Positions 60,501-64,000 of a stretch of DNA of 64,000 bases are shown here, one piece after another. The stretch comes from Motiliproteus sediminis (GTDB taxonomy: Bacteria; Pseudomonadota; Gammaproteobacteria; Pseudomonadales; Balneatricaceae), in NCBI RefSeq assembly GCF_017912535.1, contig NZ_JAERQK010000001.1, forward strand, positions 841,941-905,940, in the 5' to 3' direction. The notes beneath the pieces were generated by a model, which worked only from the letters and a program-made list of their open reading frames with translations, had not been told where the DNA came from and made no database searches. Positions within the stretch are counted from its first letter, which is position 1, and each line of letters opens with the position of its first letter. A program made the translations under genes and the position numbers.

Positions 60501-62687
60501 TCAGGTAGCCGCCAGGGCGGTGGCGTGGGATATCCCGAGCTCAAGCTCATCGATCGGTTGCGCCAGCCCAAACAGCGCGCCCTGGCCGATGTCACAGTGC
60601 AGACGCGCCAGATAGCGCCCCTGCTCCGCGGTCTCGATACCCTCTGCGACCACAGCCAGACCCAGCCTTCGCCCCAGAGACACAACCGCCTCGACAATGG
60701 CCACATCTTTGCAATCACCGGGCAGTCCGGCCACAAAGCTGCGGTCAAGCTTGAGCACATCGACAGGCAGTATCTTCAGATACTCCAGCGAAGAAAAACC
60801 GGTGCCAAAATCATCGATGGACACGGTGATACCCATCGCCTTCAACTCGCTCAGCACACTGATGCTGCGTTCGATATTGTCTAGCAGCAGGGTTTCGGTA
60901 ATTTCCAGTTCCAGTAACGCAGGCGGTAGTTGAGTCTGGCGCAAAATAGCCGCCACCCGAGCAACAAAACCTTCATCGATAAACTGCCGCGCCGACAGAT
61001 TTACCGCGATGGGTAGCGCGTATCCATCGCGCTGCAATCGACTGCCCTCTTCACAGGCTCGTCGCAACACCCATTCGCCGATGGGCAGGATCAAACCGGT
61101 TTCCTCGGCCAGCGGAATAAACTCGTCCGGTCGAATATAACTGCCATCCTGTAACGGCCAACGGATCAGCGCTTCAAGACCACAGGTATGACCGCGGCGC
61201 AGATCGACCTTGGGCTGAAAGTGAACATCGAACGCTTCGCTCTCGATCGCGTCGCGCATCGCCGCGATCATCCGAATCTTGTGCTGCGCTTCTTCGTTCA
61301 ACTGTTCGGAGAAGTAGTGGAAACAGTCGCGCCCCAGCGCCTTGGCCTTGTAAAGCGCCATGTCGGCATTGCGCAACAACTCGACCATAGACTCGCCATC
61401 TTCACCGATACGGGCGATACCGATACTGGTACTGATCTGCAGACGGTGGCGCTCCAGCATGATCGGCTCTCGAAGCGCTTTCAGTATCCGCTGGGGCAAC
61501 TGGGGTAACGAGGTGCCGTCGCGCCGGGTCAACAACGCGAATTCATCGCCACCCATGCGCGCCAGATGATCCCCATCACGCACCGTGTCACGCAACCGCT
61601 GGGCAACAATTTTCAGCAGTTGATCGCCGGCATCATGTCCAATGGTGTCGTTGACCGCCTTGAAGCCATCCAGGTCCAGCATCAGTAACGAGGCGCTACT
61701 GCCACCCCGGCGCACATCGGCAAACGCCGCAGCCAGATTACGACCGAACAAACGTCGATTCTCCAACCCGGTGAGCGGATCATAGTAAGCCAGCGTCTCC
61801 GCGGTTTCGGTCGCGGCACGCGCTTCGCGAAACAGGCGGCGGATGCGCCGCGCCATGCGTGACATTTGTGACGCAAGTCGGCCGGTAGGGTCACGGCTTT
61901 TAAAGGGAGGTAACACCAACTGCTCCACCGCAATCTCCTCGGCATAGCGGGCTAAGGCCCGCAACCGCTGTTGAAAGAGCAGGAAGAGATGGGATGTCGA
62001 GCCGGCCAGAACCAAAAACACCGCAATCAGGGTAACCAGCAACACCTCGCCGATGCTGTCAAATAGCTGCCCCATGCGCTCACTATTGCGTTCCACCCGA
62101 TCAATGGTGTGACCGACCCGTGAGGCCAACAGCTCCGTTTCCGCCTCCACCGAGGCTTCGATACGGCCGATTTCAAAATTGATAGCAGAGAGCGCCTGGT
62201 CACTGTCGCGGTAGATCTGGAGGCGAGAATTGCCACCTTCGGTGAGCAGCAGGTCATAACCGATACCCAGCATCATGTCGAGATAATCACGCAGTGGCAG
62301 CAGGCGATCACCAAAACTTTGCGCTTTGTCGGTTTCCAGCTCAGCGCGCAACCCCGTCAGTCGCTGGTGGACCTGGCGCACGATTTCGTCACTGCGCTCA
62401 GGGTCCAGCACCAACAGTTCAAACTCCAGCTGGAAGCGGCTCGCTTCAAGAGACAGCTGATGCAACAGGGACAATAGCCAGGCGTGCCGCTGCTGAAGCG
62501 TGCGCGCGTTGATCAGCGTTTGGCTCAGCTGCTGCTGACTATTGGTCGACAAGCTTGCTACTTCATGCTGATGACGCATCACGTAGGAACCGGCACCCAG
62601 CAGAATGAGCGCGGTTAATGCCAGATAAAGCACCTGCAGATGGGTCAGGGAGATCCGGGCACGACGGCGTGAAGAACGGCGGCTCAT
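60501..62687 (-). CDS. membrane GGDEF-EAL protein
   Basis: A 728-aa c-di-GMP enzyme. Membrane helices lie near residues 13-32 and 215-235, flanking a helical periplasmic sensor. A HAMP-like linker and GGDEF domain follow, with intact GGDEF in MGGDEFALL and an intact RDGD I-site five residues before it. The EAL domain is at residues about 480-715, with EALIRW, DDFGTGFSSL and KLDRSFV all present. Both activities look possible. It lies 8 bases after the heme-domain gene, so a shared signal is likely. Confidence 0.93.
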   Translation of the reverse strand: MSRRSSRRRARISLTHLQVLYLALTALILLGAGSYVMRHQHEVASLSTNSQQQLSQTLINARTLQQRHAWLLSLLHQLSLEASRFQLEFELLVLDPERSDEIVRQVHQRLTGLRAELETDKAQSFGDRLLPLRDYLDMMLGIGYDLLLTEGGNSRLQIYRDSDQALSAINFEIGRIEASVEAETELLASRVGHTIDRVERNSERMGQLFDSIGEVLLVTLIAVFLVLAGSTSHLFLLFQQRLRALARYAEEIAVEQLVLPPFKSRDPTGRLASQMSRMARRIRRLFREARAATETAETLAYYDPLTGLENRRLFGRNLAAAFADVRRGGSSASLLMLDLDGFKAVNDTIGHDAGDQLLKIVAQRLRDTVRDGDHLARMGGDEFALLTRRDGTSLPQLPQRILKALREPIMLERHRLQISTSIGIARIGEDGESMVELLRNADMALYKAKALGRDCFHYFSEQLNEEAQHKIRMIAAMRDAIESEAFDVHFQPKVDLRRGHTCGLEALIRWPLQDGSYIRPDEFIPLAEETGLILPIGEWVLRRACEEGSRLQRDGYALPIAVNLSARQFIDEGFVARVAAILRQTQLPPALLELEITETLLLDNIERSISVLSELKAMGITVSIDDFGTGFSSLEYLKILPVDVLKLDRSFVAGLPGDCKDVAIVEAVVSLGRRLGLAVVAEGIETAEQGRYLARLHCDIGQGALFGLAQPIDELELGISHATALAAT

Positions 62688-62695
62688 ACCGGCTC

Positions 62696-63553
62696 CTAAA
62701 ACTGTATCCGGAGGGTTTGGGTCAGCATATGATCGGGGTTCTCGGAACGATCAAACACTGCGATCCCCGCTCTGACCATCTTGCCCCGAGCGAAGCGCAC
62801 ATCATCATCATGACCGGTATCCAGCTTGCGAAGCAGCTCCACGCGCCAGAATCCGTCGCGCCATTCGCCATACGCACGCACATCGGCTACCGATCCAGAG
62901 GGGGCCTGAGCTAGCACATATTTAGGCATGACGGGCTGGTCCTTGCGACCATACAACAGGGTTCGGTAGAGGGGGTCGCCGGCATCAGATTCGCGCAGGA
63001 TGTAGAGCGGGCGCCCCTGCTTGTCCTGTGTACGATAACTGCGTAACAGCTTAGTGGCGCTAATCCGGGTCAGTTTATCGTGCGCCAACCCCAGCGGATT
63101 ACTCCGTGATGCTTTCCAATGCCACATGTCGGCAACAAACTGGTTTCCGGACAACCAGTCAGTACTATAGTCGCCGCTTATTTCAAATTGTAGCGCCAGG
63201 CGATCTTCGCGCTCGACACCACGCACATAGCGGCCCGACATATCATCCCAGACATAGGGTTTATGCAGCAGATCGGGCTGATCATCGCGCCACTCCACGT
63301 AAACCAACACCTGATCGTCAAAGCGCCCAACCTTCAGCAACAGTTCGCGCGCATCGATAACCGATGCCGCCTCTGTAGTGCTGGGGTGAAGGGGGAGAAC
63401 GGTGCCGGCATCACCGCGCCACTCGTCAGCCCGTGCATCCAGCACGGGCGAGGAGCCAAGGATAGCAACGGGTATTAACGGCTCTGGTGCTGGCTCATCT
63501 GCGGCAGCAATAACGGGCAAGCACAGGACCAGCAGCGCTGCGAACAACTTCAT
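62696..63553 (-). CDS. ethylbenzene dehydrogenase-type heme-binding domain protein, exported
   Basis: A 285-aa exported protein from ATG 63553. Residues 1-20 (MKLFAALLVLCLPVIAAADE) are a signal peptide. The body matches the ethylbenzene-dehydrogenase gamma-subunit/DMSO-reductase-type heme domain family: PVLDARADEWRGDAG, DQVLVYVEWRDDQPD, then ADMWHWKASRSNP, and WRDGFWRVELLRKLDTGHDDD. That family holds heme b in the periplasm. No molybdenum enzyme is nearby. It forms a pair with the GGDEF-EAL gene, so it may act as a periplasmic sensor partner; this is inference. Confidence 0.82.
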   Translation of the reverse strand: MKLFAALLVLCLPVIAAADEPAPEPLIPVAILGSSPVLDARADEWRGDAGTVLPLHPSTTEAASVIDARELLLKVGRFDDQVLVYVEWRDDQPDLLHKPYVWDDMSGRYVRGVEREDRLALQFEISGDYSTDWLSGNQFVADMWHWKASRSNPLGLAHDKLTRISATKLLRSYRTQDKQGRPLYILRESDAGDPLYRTLLYGRKDQPVMPKYVLAQAPSGSVADVRAYGEWRDGFWRVELLRKLDTGHDDDVRFARGKMVRAGIAVFDRSENPDHMLTQTLRIQF

Positions 63554-63681
63554 CGATAGTACCTGAATCGCGTGAACGGCCAGTCCATGGCTTGCTCCGT
63601 GGCTCAAACCATCAGGCTATCAACGGGGCAACACACTTTGATAATTAATCAATAAACAAACTGTGCGCAATATTAACCTAA

Positions 63682-63699
63682 ATGACGACAAATCGTCAT
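63682..63699. promoter_or_regulatory. 18-bp dyad upstream of the heme-domain gene
   Basis: ATGACGA and TCGTCAT form a perfect 7-bp inverted repeat around CAAA, in the 243-bp gap between gcvP and the heme-domain gene. No T-run follows, so an operator is more likely than a terminator. The regulator is unknown and the call is tentative. Confidence 0.35.
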
Positions 63700-63720
63700 C
63701 CCGTGACGGTAGATCGATAC

Positions 63721-63760
63721 CAAAAAGGACACCTGGCGCCATTAGCATCACCAGGTGCCC
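63721..63760 (-). terminator. intrinsic terminator after gcvP
   Basis: On the minus strand GGGCACCTGG pairs with CCAGGTGTCC (one G-T pair) around a 14-base loop and is followed by TTTTT. It lies about 40-75 bp beyond the gcvP stop and should end the glycine cleavage transcript. Confidence 0.8.
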
Positions 63761-63796
63761 CGCGTTTGCATCCGCCTTGAGAAAGCCGGCGCGCGA

Positions 63797-64000
63797 CTAG
63801 CGATAATCCTCCACCGCCGGACAGCTGCAGAACAGGTTGCGGTCACCGTAGACGTTGTCGATCCGGTTCAGTGTCGGCCAGAACTTGGCGTGCTTCAGCC
63901 CGGCCACCGGGAACACCGCCTGCTCGCGCGAATAGGGGCGGGTCCACTCGCCCTCGATTACATCCGCCTGGGTATGTGGCGCATTCTTCAGCGGGTTGTT
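63797..64000 (-). CDS. gcvP: glycine dehydrogenase (decarboxylating), C-terminal end, partial
   Basis: The last 67 codons and the stop of GcvP, cut by the window edge. The translation contains [40 protein letters not shown] and [17 protein letters not shown], all diagnostic of the GcvP C-terminus. The P-protein decarboxylates glycine and passes the aminomethyl group to GcvH. The rest of the gene lies beyond 64000. Confidence 0.95.
   Translation of the reverse strand, partial: NNPLKNAPHTQADVIEGEWTRPYSREQAVFPVAGLKHAKFWPTLNRIDNVYGDRNLFCSCPAVEDYR

Overview
This window is a gene-dense stretch (about 57-58% GC by eye) of a gammaproteobacterial chromosome. Protein signatures and gene order resemble the Pseudomonadales/Oceanospirillales side of the class: fimV-truA-trpF/B/A-accD-folC-SPOR-cvpA-purF-metZ, lexA-sulA, prmB-aroC, leuCDB-asd, a class III PHA synthase and a cis/trans fatty acid isomerase. 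I cannot name the species. I see no rRNA, tRNA, CRISPR array, insertion sequence, phage or integrative element. Nearly everything is core or soft-core metabolism, and I found no convincing new multi-gene defence or mobile system.

Layout. 1-7 kb: alpha/beta hydrolase, TrmJ, an orphan BatD, a voltage-gated-type K+ channel, a TIGR01777 epimerase-like protein, riboflavin synthase and a GAF-like/GGDEF diguanylate cyclase. 7-13.3 kb: PilZ protein, hemerythrin, a short anti-sigma factor, an ECF sigma factor, DUF547 protein, pentapeptide-repeat protein, AhpD-like protein, a Cache chemoreceptor and a small double-cysteine-pair protein. 13.3-30.6 kb, all on the minus strand: leuC-leuD-leuB, asd, fimV, truA, trpF-trpB-trpA, accD, folC, SPOR protein, cvpA, purF, metZ. 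30.7-34.3 kb: LysR regulator divergent from leuC, then phaE-phaC and convergent phaR. 34.3-39.5 kb: MFS transporter, aroC, prmB, smrB-like, folE and a double-cupin ChrR-like protein. 40-47 kb: cti with an overlapping thiolase-like gene, patatin phospholipase, DUF4892/OmpA-like protein and a PglL/Wzy-type O-ligase. 47-54 kb: sixA, gpsA, rhlB-like helicase, dinG/yoaA helicase and a glutaredoxin-like gene, then divergent lexA-sulA with two SOS boxes. 53.9-64 kb: yebC, aspS, a FmdB-type zinc ribbon, an unlisted 55-aa membrane peptide, HIT protein, photolyase, FemAB/GNAT-like protein, GGDEF-EAL protein, an ethylbenzene-dehydrogenase-type heme-domain protein and the 3' end of gcvP.

Functional themes. 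Amino-acid synthesis (leu, trp, met, aspartate family, chorismate) sits with purine, folate, lipid (accD, cti, gpsA) and translation functions (aspS, trmJ, truA, prmB). Surface and signalling functions include FimV, a pilin-type O-ligase, the chemoreceptor, two c-di-GMP enzymes and a PilZ receptor. The SOS block pairs lexA-sulA with a DinG-family helicase across one shared operator region.

Main points for a second look. fimV is split by an apparent one-base deletion at about 25602-25607. A strong intrinsic terminator lies inside codons 7-16 of truA, immediately after fimV. There is a small membrane-peptide gene at 56948-57115. The thiolase-like partner of cti lacks the usual catalytic histidine motif.
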